This document shows positions 16,175 through 23,900 of a stretch of 38,767 bases of DNA, in pieces. The notes under the pieces are model-generated. The model worked only from the letters and a program-made list of their open reading frames with translations. It had not been told where the DNA came from and did not search any database. This DNA is from JANLTP01 sp031363055. GTDB taxonomy: Bacteria > Pseudomonadota > Gammaproteobacteria > Burkholderiales > Burkholderiaceae_E. Both the position numbers and the translations under genes were made by a program. The stretch covers positions 1 to 38,767 of the forward strand of contig JANLTP010000025.1 in NCBI GenBank assembly GCA_031363055.1, written 5' to 3'. Numbering within the stretch: position 1 is the first letter of the stretch; each line of letters begins with the position of its first letter.

Positions 16175-16208
16175 TGTCCTGCCCGGTATTTACGGGGCAG
16201 GACACTAG
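16171..16208. repeat. 14-bp perfect inverted repeat flanked by CTAG
   Basis: CTAGTGTCCTGCCC (16171-16184) and its exact complement (16195-16208) enclose a 10-nt loop. The left arm contains the antitoxin stop codon. There is no following T-run, so it is not a canonical intrinsic terminator, though it may still act as one. CTAG at both tips recalls targets of IS5-group elements; a mobile palindromic repeat is an alternative. Confidence 0.65.
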
Positions 16209-16349
16209 GCTGATTCGCCAAGCTGATTCGGCCGACCTTGAGGCCTGGCGACCGTCAACACGACGAAGTTCAAATTGTTACCAATCCTTGCTACACTCGA
16301 TTATTCCAAGCGCGAACAGCACTGCCTCAGGAATTCTTGAAATCGCCCC

Positions 16350-18032
16350 GTGGCCAACTCCCTGCGTTTTGATCAATTCGAAATCCGGCCTGACCAGCGC
16401 CAGGTGCTGGTCGATGGTAAGCCGGCTGCACTAGGGGCCCGTGCTTTCGATTTGCTGATGGTGCTGCTCAAACACAGCGATCAGGTGCTGACCAAAGACG
16501 AACTGTTGAGCCTCGGTTGGCCTGGCCTGGTGGTCGAGGAAAGCAATCTCACAGTTCAAATTTCGGCCCTGCGCCGATTGTTTGGAGCGAAGCGCATCGC
16601 GACGGTGACCGCCCGCGGCTATCGGTTCATCATGCCCGGCGAGGCGTCCCCGCTCGATCCAAAACCGACGGCCGTGGCTTCTGAATCGCCTTTGCCGCAC
16701 GGGTCGCTGATATCGCCCGTGTCGCCGATTCCGTCCGCCTCGTCCGTGCCACCTGTGCCGCCCGTGCCGCCGCTGGATTCGAGTGAGCGCTTGACGCTAC
16801 CCGACAAGCCTTCGATTGCCGTTTTGCCGTTTGATAATTTCAGTCATGACGCCGAGATGGCGTACTTCACCGATGGGCTGACCGAAGACATCACCACCGA
16901 GCTCGCGCGTTTTCGCAGCCTGTTCGTGATTGCCCGCAACTCGGCCTACTCGTTCAAGAACCGCTCGGTTGATGTGCGCTCGGTAGCCCGCGAACTCGGG
17001 GTGCGCTATGTGCTCGAGGGCAGCGTGCGCCATGCCAGCAACCGCATCCGCGTGACCGCGCAGTTGATCGATGCCGTGACCGGTCATCACCTATGGGCCG
17101 AAAAATTCGATCGAACCCTGGCCGATATCTTTGATGTGCAAGAGGAGGTCACGCGCTCGATCGTGGCCGCGATTGCGCCGCAGATCGACCAGGCCGAGGG
17201 CAACTGGGCGCGCAAATCGCGTCCCGAAAATCTGGCGGCTTACGGTTTGGCGCTGCGCGCCTGGTCGATCGCCAATGGCGATACGGTCGAACCCCAAAGC
17301 AAGGGCCGCGAGCAGGCCGAGGCGCTGGCCCGACAGGTCTTGAGGATCGATCCGGAGTCGTCGCTGGCCTGGCGCACGATCGCGCTGATTCAATGGGCCA
17401 AGGTCTACTTCAATGTAGCGGCCAATCGAACCGAGGCGTTGGCCGAGGGCCTGGCGGCGGCCAATCGAGCGCTGTCCCTGGACAGTACTGACCACATTGC
17501 GTTGACCTGGAAAGGCGTGCTGCTGGGTCTCGACGGCGACGAGGCGAGTTGTCTGGCTGCGTTGCGCAGCGCGCTCAACATCAACCGCAATTATGTTCTG
17601 GGCTTGGGCTTTCTCGGTATGTACGAGGCTTGGGCGGGCAATCGCACATCGAGCATTACGCACGCGTTGGAGGCGTTTCGTTTGAGCCCGCTGGACCCGA
17701 ATCGGCCAATTTTGCTGGTCCTGCTGGGCTTCACCTATTTTGCCAACGGTCAGGACGCTGAGGCGCTTGAGACGGCACAAACCACTTCGCGCGAAGCGCC
17801 GGCCATCCCGGCGCCGTTCATGATCGCGGCGATGACCCATGTGGCCCTAGGTCAGATGGCGTCGGCCAAGGCGGCTTTCAAAGAAGCGCAGCGGCTGGCG
17901 CCCAAAATGATCGAAGCGCGACTGGCCGGGCAATGGTTGACGACCAACCCGGCCTACCTCAAACGCGCAATGACGTTGTTGAGAATTGCGGCCGGGCTGG
18001 AGAGCGTGGGTGCGGCGAATAAGCTGCGTTGA
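16350..18032 (+). CDS. Winged-helix regulator with TolB-like and TPR domains (CadC-like architecture)
   Basis: 560 residues from GTG 16350. Residues 1-95 form an OmpR/PhoB-type winged helix (LRFDQFEIRPDQRQVLVDGKPAALGARAFDLLMVLLKHSDQVLTKDELLSLGWPGLVVEESNLTVQISALRRLFG...ARGYRF). A Pro/Ser-rich linker follows (about 120-150), then a TolB-like/FlgO-like domain (KPSIAVLPFDNFSHDAEMAYFTDGLTEDITTELARFRSLFVIARNSAYSFK...YVLEGSVRHASNRIRVTAQLIDAVTGHHLWAEKFDR). The remainder is TPR-like helical repeats (about 300-540). No transmembrane segment is evident, so it is likely a soluble relative of CadC-type regulators. Target genes are unknown. No ribosome site is obvious. Confidence 0.87.
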   Translation: MANSLRFDQFEIRPDQRQVLVDGKPAALGARAFDLLMVLLKHSDQVLTKDELLSLGWPGLVVEESNLTVQISALRRLFGAKRIATVTARGYRFIMPGEASPLDPKPTAVASESPLPHGSLISPVSPIPSASSVPPVPPVPPLDSSERLTLPDKPSIAVLPFDNFSHDAEMAYFTDGLTEDITTELARFRSLFVIARNSAYSFKNRSVDVRSVARELGVRYVLEGSVRHASNRIRVTAQLIDAVTGHHLWAEKFDRTLADIFDVQEEVTRSIVAAIAPQIDQAEGNWARKSRPENLAAYGLALRAWSIANGDTVEPQSKGREQAEALARQVLRIDPESSLAWRTIALIQWAKVYFNVAANRTEALAEGLAAANRALSLDSTDHIALTWKGVLLGLDGDEASCLAALRSALNINRNYVLGLGFLGMYEAWAGNRTSSITHALEAFRLSPLDPNRPILLVLLGFTYFANGQDAEALETAQTTSREAPAIPAPFMIAAMTHVALGQMASAKAAFKEAQRLAPKMIEARLAGQWLTTNPAYLKRAMTLLRIAAGLESVGAANKLR

Positions 18033-18061
18033 GCCAGACTCGACTTGAACGCTCTGGCTAA

Positions 18062-18487
18062 TTACGCGAGCGCGGCCCATGGGTCTACCACTGCCACGGT
18101 CAGGTCTTGAAAATGTCGGCAATTGCGAGTCGCGACCGTGGCGCGACGCGCCAACGCGATACCCGCAGTTTGGGTATCACGGAAATCCACCGGTTGACCG
18201 CGACGCTGCCGCTCAGCCGCCAAGGTCGCAGCTTCGGTCGCCGCGGTCGCATCAAAATCCAGGACGCGATTTTCGAGATCTTCTTCCAGCAATTGCGAAA
18301 AGGCGGTTTCCAGCGCCAATCGGCGCTTGCCCTTCGGCAGCAACGCCAAGCCAAGGTGTACTTCAAATAGCGTAATACTGGTGATCCAGATTGACTCAGC
18401 GGGTTGACGATCAAGCCACCTTACCACTGGCGCATCGGGTGCTGGGCGCATTAACGCGGATAACACATTGGTATCGAGAATAATCAC
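18062..18487 (-). CDS. PIN-domain toxin, FitB/VapC-like
   Basis: 141 residues from a GTG start that overlaps the antitoxin stop (GTGA). Typical FitB features: MIILDTNVLSALMRPAPDAPVVRWLDRQPAESIWITSITLFEVHLGLALLPKGKRR, RVLDFDATAATEAATLAAERQRRGQPVDFRDTQTAGIALARRATVATRNCRHF. Acidic active-site residues are visible in LDTN, FEV, DFRDTQ and the C-terminal region. It appears complete and is predicted to be an RNase toxin. Confidence 0.92.
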   Translation of the reverse strand: MIILDTNVLSALMRPAPDAPVVRWLDRQPAESIWITSITLFEVHLGLALLPKGKRRLALETAFSQLLEEDLENRVLDFDATAATEAATLAAERQRRGQPVDFRDTQTAGIALARRATVATRNCRHFQDLTVAVVDPWAALA

Positions 18488-18732
18488 TTCCGAAAGTCTG
18501 CAGGCTTCGCCGTCTGGCCGCGCAGTTCTGGCAAGGCTTTAGTCAATCCAATTTTAGCAAAACGTGTTGAGATGCGCGAACCGAGCTTGGGCAACGGTGG
18601 ATTGAACTGCCTCGAGGCATGGCGCAGAATCTGGCGAATTTCTTCTTCCATGCTGCGGCCATGGTGCTTGGCACGGCGCTTAAGTCGTTCTTTTACTGAT
18701 TCTTCAAGGTCGCGCACAACGAATTGGGCCAT
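18484..18732 (-). CDS. FitA/VapB-like RHH antitoxin
   Basis: 82 residues. The N-terminal ribbon-helix-helix is AQFVVRDLEESVKERLKRRAKHHGRSMEEEIRQILRHA. The C-terminal segment would bind the PIN toxin. A perfect 16-bp palindrome (18756-18771) sits 24 bp upstream of the ATG and is the likely operator. Confidence 0.92.
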   Translation of the reverse strand: MAQFVVRDLEESVKERLKRRAKHHGRSMEEEIRQILRHASRQFNPPLPKLGSRISTRFAKIGLTKALPELRGQTAKPADFRK

Positions 18733-18755
18733 GATCGCTTGCCTTTTCAGCTGAC

Positions 18756-18771
18756 TGATATCATGATATCA
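18756..18771. promoter_or_regulatory. 16-bp perfect palindrome, likely FitAB operator
   Basis: TGATATCATGATATCA is self-complementary and lies 24 bp upstream of the antitoxin start. FitAB-type complexes bind palindromes of this kind in their own promoters. Assignment is by position and symmetry. Confidence 0.7.
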
Positions 18772-19026
18772 CAAAATATTAGCTTCATGCGCTTCGAATA
18801 CGAAATTACGCTTTACTCCGCGCAACGCTTCGAGTCCGTTTGCCGATTTGGCTGGCGATCACCTGCAAGACTCGCCAAGCTCGTCACTACCGAGGCTTTG
18901 CAACCGCCCAATGGTGGCGGCCTCATCTACGCCGGTTCGCAAGCGTGGCAGCAGTCCGGGACCCAAATCGTCGGGTTCGAGCGGACCGCTGAATTGCTGA
19001 CGGCTTGCGCGGCGGACGCTGACGCC
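18772..19026. other. Region without recognisable gene between FitAB operator and array E
   Basis: About 255 bp where a receptor gene would be expected on the minus strand by analogy with the other arrays. No signal peptide or receptor motif is readable in any frame. A plus-strand frame ending at 19041 (LVTTEALQPPNGGGLIYAGSQAWQQSGTQIVGF) is open but unassigned. Confidence 0.4.
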
Positions 19027-19064
19027 GTCCTTAAACGTTAATAGGCAGATGCTAAATTTGCTAG
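19027..19064 (-). promoter_or_regulatory. Degenerate phased array E without a downstream receptor
   Basis: GTCCTTAAA, then a weaker unit with TAG at 19042, then GCTAAA with TAA at 19053 and GCTAG at 19062. The first three units keep the 10-11 spacing; the fourth is one base short. No receptor gene follows on the minus strand, so this looks like a decaying orphan copy. A PIN toxin remnant lies on the distal side. Confidence 0.5.
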
Positions 19065-19185
19065 TTCAACTGGGCACGCATGCGTCTGGCAGGCAATCTC
19101 CGAACGTACACGTCGACGCACATTTCATCGACTGGTTCCACGACACTCAGCGAATTAGCTTGATCGAATAGCCCTTCAGGTTTTT

Positions 19186-19475
19186 CTACAAACGCTCGGC
19201 GGTGATGATCTCGGCCCCCTGAATACGCCCTGTCGCCAGGCAAGCGCAGTCACCGAGCGACAGGCCCAAGTCCCGCGTCGCTTTTCTCATAAGACCCGTC
19301 GCTAACGCGCTAGCCTGATCAAAATCGAGAATCGTCAAGGGCACGCCTTCCAGCACGATGGAGACTTGAAGGTCAGACAGTCCACGATCATTGAGCTTGG
19401 TCACAACCTCGGCGTAATTGACCGAACTGATCAGATTCTCACCTTCGGCCCAGAGCTCAGCCACCCTTTCGCCGC
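19186..19475 (-). pseudogene. N-terminally truncated VapC-type PIN toxin
   Basis: The frame carries GERVAELWAEGENLISSVNYAEVVTKLNDRGLSDLQVSIVLEGVPLTILDFDQASALATGLMRKATRDLGLSLGDCACLATGRIQGAEIITAERL. This is the middle and C-terminal part of a VapC PIN domain, including NYAEV and LSLGDCACLA. The N-terminal VVDTSALLA-type strand with the first catalytic Asp is missing, and sequence there switches to the LysR gene. A TAG ends the frame just short of the usual C-terminus. Confidence 0.78.
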
Positions 19476-20065
19476 CGGATGCGAACGTCGGCATGGTCGA
19501 GCGTGCTGAACTGCCGAGTCGAGAGGGTTCTGCCGCGAATGGAATGGCTTGTGCGCAACAGGCTCGCGAAGGTATGGTTGAAGAGTCGCTGGTGTTGGTA
19601 AGCCTTCGAGCTGAGTTCAGGGAAATAACCGATCGCGAGGTCGACCGCGCCCGCTTCGAGCGCAGTCAAGGGTAAGGACAACGAGTTGACCGGCGCGTTG
19701 GGTGCTGCACGCCGAAGTCGTTGAACCAGCCGCGGCAAGAACACCATCTCGCCGGCGTCCGACAGGGCGAAGTTGAACGGCTGGCGGCTGGACTGCGGAT
19801 TCCAACCGACACCCGACACCCGTTCGTGTTCAATTGCCTGAAGTGCGTCACGCGCCTTGCCGACCAGCGCCTCGGCGCGCGGCGTCGCCTGCATTCCGCG
19901 CGACGTTTTGACAAACAGGGGATCGTCGAACACCCGTCTTAGCTTTGCGAGTGCCGCACTGGTCGCCGGTTGGCTCAGGCCGAGCGCCAGAGCCGCGCGA
20001 CTGACGCTGCGCGCTTCATGAAGAGCGATTGCGACCGGCAGCAGATTCAGGTAAGAGGGCGACAT
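19457..20065 (-). pseudogene. C-terminally truncated LysR-family regulator
   Basis: 202 residues where about 300 are normal. The N-terminal HTH is intact (LLPVAIALHEARSVSRAALALGLSQPATSAALAKLRRVFDDPLFVKTSRGMQATPRAEALV). The effector domain begins (FNFALSDAGEMVFLPRLVQRLRRAAPN...LEAGAVDLAIGYFPELS) and stops at TLDHADVRIRRRKGG, where sequence passes into the truncated PIN toxin. It is divergent from the Rieske oxygenase at 20213, the usual arrangement for a LysR activator and its target. It may still bind DNA but lacks much of the effector domain. Confidence 0.8.
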
Positions 20066-20212
20066 AAGTCAATATCCAAAAATCAAATAAGTCGTATAAA
20101 TATTATCCAGTAGTCGGATGAGCGTTCTTGTTAAACAATAGCGCTCGCCCAGTAAATCAATCCGTCGTGGAACCCCCGAATACACAAATGCACGACCCAC
20201 CGAAGGAGATCG

Positions 20213-21307
20213 ATGATGTTTTTGCGCAATTGCTGGCAAGTGGCTGCGTTTTCCAGTGAAGTCGGCTTCGGGCAGCCGTTCGCCCGGACCATCAACGAAG
20301 AACCGGTGGTGCTGTTTCGTGGTCTGTCGGGAACGCTCGCTGCGGCGCAGGATCGCTGCCCGCACCGACAGGCGCCGCTATCGCTGGGCCGGGTGTTCGG
20401 CGATACCTTGCAGTGTGGCTATCACGGCGCCTGCTTCGATCAAACCGGAGCCTGCGTCAAAGTACCCGGGCAGGACGTGATTCCGGTGCGCGCCCGGCTT
20501 CGTATGTATCCGATCGTCGAACGTTACGGCTGCGCCTGGATCTGGATGGGCGAGGCGGCTCTGGCAGACGCGCAACTAGTTCCCGAGGTCACTTGGCTTG
20601 ATGATCCGGCCTGGGTGGCGAGGACCGGCTACCACCACATCAAGGCGAACTATCAATTGCTCAACGACAACTTGCTCGACTTGTCACACGAAACTTATGT
20701 GCACGGCAAAACGATCGGCAATTCGGCGGTTGCCGGGTCGCCCTCAAGCGTGCAAACCGTGGGCGAGCGCGTGCTGGTTAGCAAAGATATGAATGACTGC
20801 CTGGCACCACCGTTCTATCAATACACCGGCCGGCTGAGTCCCGAGCAACGGGTCAGGCGCTGGCAGTACACCACGTACCGGCCGCCGGGCTATCTGGTCA
20901 TCGATGTCGGGGTGGAACCGATCAATCCGATCAATCCGAATAATGCGACTGACTCTACGAAAGGCGCAATTCGCGTCGGTGGTCAGGTGATCAATCTCAT
21001 CACGCCGGAAACGGCGACCTCGAGTCATTACTTTTGGGCGTTTGCCCGCGATTGTCGACTCGATGAATCGGCGGTGACCGAATATCTGCGTGCGGCCGTT
21101 GAGCAAACCTTCGACGAAGACAAGGTTATGCTCGAAGGCCAGCAGTCGCGATTGAATCATCCGACGCAACCGAGCTTCGAGGCGGCATTTCGGGGCGACG
21201 TTGGGCCTACCCACGGACGCCGCCTGCTCGCGAGGCTGATCGAGCGCGAGCAAAGCTTCGCCGCGCGCGCGACTTTAATTGCGGCACCGAGTTCGGTGGG
21301 TCAATAG
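20213..21307 (+). CDS. Rieske [2Fe-2S] oxygenase, vanillate O-demethylase alpha-like
   Basis: 364 residues from ATG 20213 or the adjacent ATG 20216, with AAGGAG upstream. The Rieske cluster ligands are CPH (49-51) and CGYH (68-71). The mononuclear iron site is DLSHETYVH with His159 and His164. VanA-like features include MYPIVERYGCAWIWMGE and NYQLLNDNLLDLSHETYVHG. It would hydroxylate or O-demethylate an aromatic or related ring and needs a reductase, which is not in the window. A small 9-bp in-frame repeat encodes NPINPINPN (20928-20954). The divergent LysR gene is truncated, so regulation may be lost. Confidence 0.9.
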   Translation: MMFLRNCWQVAAFSSEVGFGQPFARTINEEPVVLFRGLSGTLAAAQDRCPHRQAPLSLGRVFGDTLQCGYHGACFDQTGACVKVPGQDVIPVRARLRMYPIVERYGCAWIWMGEAALADAQLVPEVTWLDDPAWVARTGYHHIKANYQLLNDNLLDLSHETYVHGKTIGNSAVAGSPSSVQTVGERVLVSKDMNDCLAPPFYQYTGRLSPEQRVRRWQYTTYRPPGYLVIDVGVEPINPINPNNATDSTKGAIRVGGQVINLITPETATSSHYFWAFARDCRLDESAVTEYLRAAVEQTFDEDKVMLEGQQSRLNHPTQPSFEAAFRGDVGPTHGRRLLARLIEREQSFAARATLIAAPSSVGQ

Positions 21308-21328
21308 TCGGGAAACCCGATTCAGTCA

Positions 21329-21368
21329 AGCAACCATCAGGTTCTGACAGCAACCATCAAGTTCTGCC
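21329..21368. repeat. 20-bp direct repeat, two tandem copies
   Basis: AGCAACCATCAGGTTCTGAC at 21329-21348 is followed directly by a copy with two mismatches at 21349-21368. The second copy overlaps the end of the VOC gene, in the convergent junction after the Rieske gene. Confidence 0.7.
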
Positions 21369-21836
21369 CGCAGTCCAGCGCCGCAGTACATCGCGCGCGC
21401 CGTTGGTTGCCGGATTCATCAAGTCATCATGGTTAGCACGTTTGGCGCACAACTCGATTACGTAGCCATTCGGATCACGAAAGTAGACTGAATCGATCAT
21501 TTCGTGGTCCGACGGGCCGCGGGCTTCAATCCCGCGATCACGCGCCTTGGCCAGCATCGGTGCCAAGTACTCGGCCTCGACTTCAAGCGCGATATGCAGG
21601 TCGAAATCATGTTGCTTCTTGAACTCGAATGGGAAATCGTCGGTCTCGAAGAACGCCAGGTTCGAGCCGTCATCAAGCCGGTAAAAGGTGTGCAAGGTCG
21701 TCGTCGCGCGCCCTGTTTTGGTCTCACTCAGATCCAGGGCGTTGACCAGCGGCAAACCGAGAAAATCCTCGTAAAACACACGCGTTTCTTCGGAGTTTCG
21801 GCAACGGTAGGCATTGTGATGCAATTGCTTGATCAT
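21357..21836 (-). CDS. VOC-family protein (glyoxalase/extradiol dioxygenase superfamily)
   Basis: 159 residues with the vicinal-oxygen-chelate pattern. KQLHHNAYRCRNSEETRVFYEDFLGLPLV has the first metal His, DFDLHIALEVE the second His, and DSVYFRDPNGYVIELCAK the Glu ligand. A single two-repeat module of this size could be a lyase, isomerase or ring-cleavage enzyme; the sequence does not decide. The gene lies 10 bp after the GST gene with a GAGGAGG ribosome site, so the two form an operon. Confidence 0.85.
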   Translation of the reverse strand: MIKQLHHNAYRCRNSEETRVFYEDFLGLPLVNALDLSETKTGRATTTLHTFYRLDDGSNLAFFETDDFPFEFKKQHDFDLHIALEVEAEYLAPMLAKARDRGIEARGPSDHEMIDSVYFRDPNGYVIELCAKRANHDDLMNPATNGARDVLRRWTAGRT

Positions 21837-21846
21837 GCTCGCCTCC

Positions 21847-22521
21847 TCAAAGTGCGACGAACGCGGTGTCCTTGTAGGGCGCGACGAAGTGGGCGTAGAA
21901 CACTTCGTTGACCTGGCCCCAACTCGGCTGTGCTTTCATGGTTTTGATCCAGCGAGCGATATTGCTCCACTCGGTATAATTGAATTTGGTGACCTCCCCG
22001 AGGGTGATCATGCCGATACCCAGATAGTCGGCAATGGTCAGTTGATTGCCGCACACAAAGGTGTTCGCGCCGATGATGTCCTGGTCGAGGATGCTCAACC
22101 AGCGACGCGCCCTTTCGCAGCCCCAAGCCAGGTGGCCTTGCTGAACCACCGGATTCTCGCGCGCATAGTTCGGGAGGATTTGCGGATAGATCACGCCATA
22201 ACCCAGTTCGCGATACAGACCGGTATTGAACCAGTCCATGCGCTCGTTGATGCGCGCACGCTGGCGCAGATCTTTCGGGTAGCTGGCCGAGCCGGTCTTT
22301 TCGGCCAGATACTTCAGAATTGCCGAGCTCTCGCTGAGTCGAAAATCACCGTCCTCGAGCACCGGAACCTGCTGCGAAGGGTTGATTTGCTGATAGCCGG
22401 GCTGTAGGTGCGCGCCGGTCATCAGATCGACCAGTTCGTAGTCGAGCGCAATGTTCTCGTCCGCTGCTAACAGCATGATCGGGCGGCTGGTCGTCGAAAC
22501 GGGGTGGTAATACAGTTTCAT
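21847..22521 (-). CDS. Glutathione S-transferase family protein
   Basis: 224 residues from ATG 22521 (GGAGATTAG upstream; a longer frame to 22557 lacks support). N-terminal thioredoxin-like domain: MKLYYHPVSTTSRPIMLLAADENIALDYELVDLMTGAHLQPGYQQINPSQQVPVLEDGDFRLSESSAILKYLAE. C-terminal helical domain with GNQLTIADYLGIGMITLGE. The Ser/Thr cluster near residues 9-12 supplies the usual activating hydroxyl. It is in an operon with the VOC protein; a glutathione-dependent detoxification or aromatic-degradation step is plausible. The substrate is unknown. Confidence 0.88.
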   Translation of the reverse strand: MKLYYHPVSTTSRPIMLLAADENIALDYELVDLMTGAHLQPGYQQINPSQQVPVLEDGDFRLSESSAILKYLAEKTGSASYPKDLRQRARINERMDWFNTGLYRELGYGVIYPQILPNYARENPVVQQGHLAWGCERARRWLSILDQDIIGANTFVCGNQLTIADYLGIGMITLGEVTKFNYTEWSNIARWIKTMKAQPSWGQVNEVFYAHFVAPYKDTAFVAL

Positions 22522-22571
22522 GGCTAATCTCCGATTGAGGCGTACGACCTGGGTCATCGGCTGATGATTGG

Positions 22572-22643
22572 CGCGGTCACTTGCCTGCTCATCAGCCTGG
22601 TCACTTGCCTGCTTATCTGCCCGGTCATTTGCTTGGTCATTTG
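22572..22643. repeat. 12-bp tandem repeat, about six imperfect copies
   Basis: Units such as CCTGGTCACTTG and CCCGGTCATTTG follow at 12-bp intervals from about 22572 to 22643 in the leader upstream of the GST gene. The surrounding 22522-22840 interval has no recognisable gene; a minus-strand frame across it (repeating MTxQ/MSRQ-like residues) is judged a by-product of the repeat. Confidence 0.7.
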
Positions 22644-22840
22644 TCCGGAATACGCGCCGTTTGAACCGGCGCGAGATGAATCATAAAAGACAATTTCGTT
22701 GCGGTCGATGACTATTGCTGCAATCGGCGAATGTAATAACCCTGAACTGAAGGAACGAGCGATGAGACCCGAGCGGCACGTGAATTGCTGACACAACAAT
22801 CCCGATTGGCCCATGGCCATTCAGCCGCGGTGAGTTCACA

Positions 22841-23812
22841 TCAGTCCAGCTTGATATTGGCGTCGCTGATCACCGCGCGCCAGCGGCCGCGCTCGGTCTT
22901 GAGGTAGCGGTCGAAGTCCGCCGCCGAACTGCCCATCGTGGTGGCGCCATTCTTGCCCATGAATTCGCGAAAGCTGGTGCTGGCGGCCGCCCGCGCGCTG
23001 GCGGTTGCGAGCTGCTCGATAATCGGCGCGGGTGTCCCGGCGGGGGCGACCAATCCGAACCAAGCACGTGCGGAATATTCCGGTAGCCCCGCTTGCGCAA
23101 AGGTCGGAACATCCGGCAACTGAGGTGAACGTTCCTTGCTCGAGATGGCCAGCGCGCGTAGCTTGCCTGCCTTGACATGCTCGGCCAATGTGATTAACGG
23201 GTAGAAGGTCGCATCGACGTGCCCAGCCACCAAGTCGCTTTGCCAACTGGTGGCGCCGTACGGCACATGCTTGAGTTGAATACCGGCGAGTTTCTGAAAC
23301 CACTCGGCAGTCAAATGTTGAAACCCTCCGACGCCGGTAGTCGCATACGTAAGCTCGCCGGGTTTTGCGCGGGCGAGCGCAATGAACTCGGCAAGCGTCG
23401 TCGCGGGTACTTTGGCGTTGATGTAGAGCAGCCACGGGTGCTCGGCCAACAGACTGACCGGCATCAAGTCTTTCTCAACATCGAAGCTAGGCCGATCATA
23501 AAGCCGCGGATTGGCGGCCAGATTCGACGGCTGCCCGACCGCCAGCGTATAGCCGTCAGCCGACGATTTCGCAAGCGCCTCGAGCGCCAAAAGTTGGGTG
23601 CCGCCGGGACGATTTTCTACCACCACCGGTTGACCCAGCTCGAGCGCCAGTTGCGCGGCGAACTGACGCGCTTCGACGTCAGGTCCGGCACCGGGCGGCA
23701 AACCCACCAGCAAGCGGATCGGCCGATTGGGATACGGCTGAGCCGACACCGACGGGGCGAGCGCTGCCGAGGCAACGAGCGCGGCGAACAGCACTGGGAC
23801 GAATTTGTTCAT
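22841..23812 (-). CDS. Bug/TctC-family periplasmic receptor (complete)
   Basis: 323 residues from ATG 23812 with AAGGAGG upstream. Signal peptide: FVPVLFAALVASAALAPSVSAQ. Bug motifs: PYPNRPIRLLVGLPPGAGPDVEARQFAAQL, PVVVENRPGG, SSADGYTLAVG, LKHVPYGATSWQSDLVAGHVDATFYPL, LRALAISSKERSPQLPDVPTFAQAGLPEYSARAWFGLVAPAGTPAPII. Full length, unlike the receptor at 6622. No permease is adjacent. Array F, the longest phased array, lies 94 bp upstream. The ligand is unknown. Confidence 0.92.
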   Translation of the reverse strand: MNKFVPVLFAALVASAALAPSVSAQPYPNRPIRLLVGLPPGAGPDVEARQFAAQLALELGQPVVVENRPGGTQLLALEALAKSSADGYTLAVGQPSNLAANPRLYDRPSFDVEKDLMPVSLLAEHPWLLYINAKVPATTLAEFIALARAKPGELTYATTGVGGFQHLTAEWFQKLAGIQLKHVPYGATSWQSDLVAGHVDATFYPLITLAEHVKAGKLRALAISSKERSPQLPDVPTFAQAGLPEYSARAWFGLVAPAGTPAPIIEQLATASARAAASTSFREFMGKNGATTMGSSAADFDRYLKTERGRWRAVISDANIKLD

Positions 23813-23900
23813 GTCGATCCTCCTTCGTGATCTTGCTCGCGTCCAGCGAATCTGCCGGGGTGAAAGCATGAAAGAAGGATAGTCGCGGTGCAAAGCGCTT

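Noticed and set aside
16171..16208. Intrinsic terminator for the PIN/RHH pair
   Set aside because: The stem is strong but no T-run follows on either strand, so it is reported only as an inverted repeat.
18724..19041. Plus-strand 105-residue open frame
   Set aside because: It overlaps the FitA start, operator and array E, has no recognisable domain or ribosome site, and is best explained as chance.
22554..22820. Minus-strand 88-residue frame with repeating MTxQ/MSRQ residues
   Set aside because: The pattern comes from the 12-bp tandem repeat; there is no ribosome site or family match, and it extends into the GST leader.
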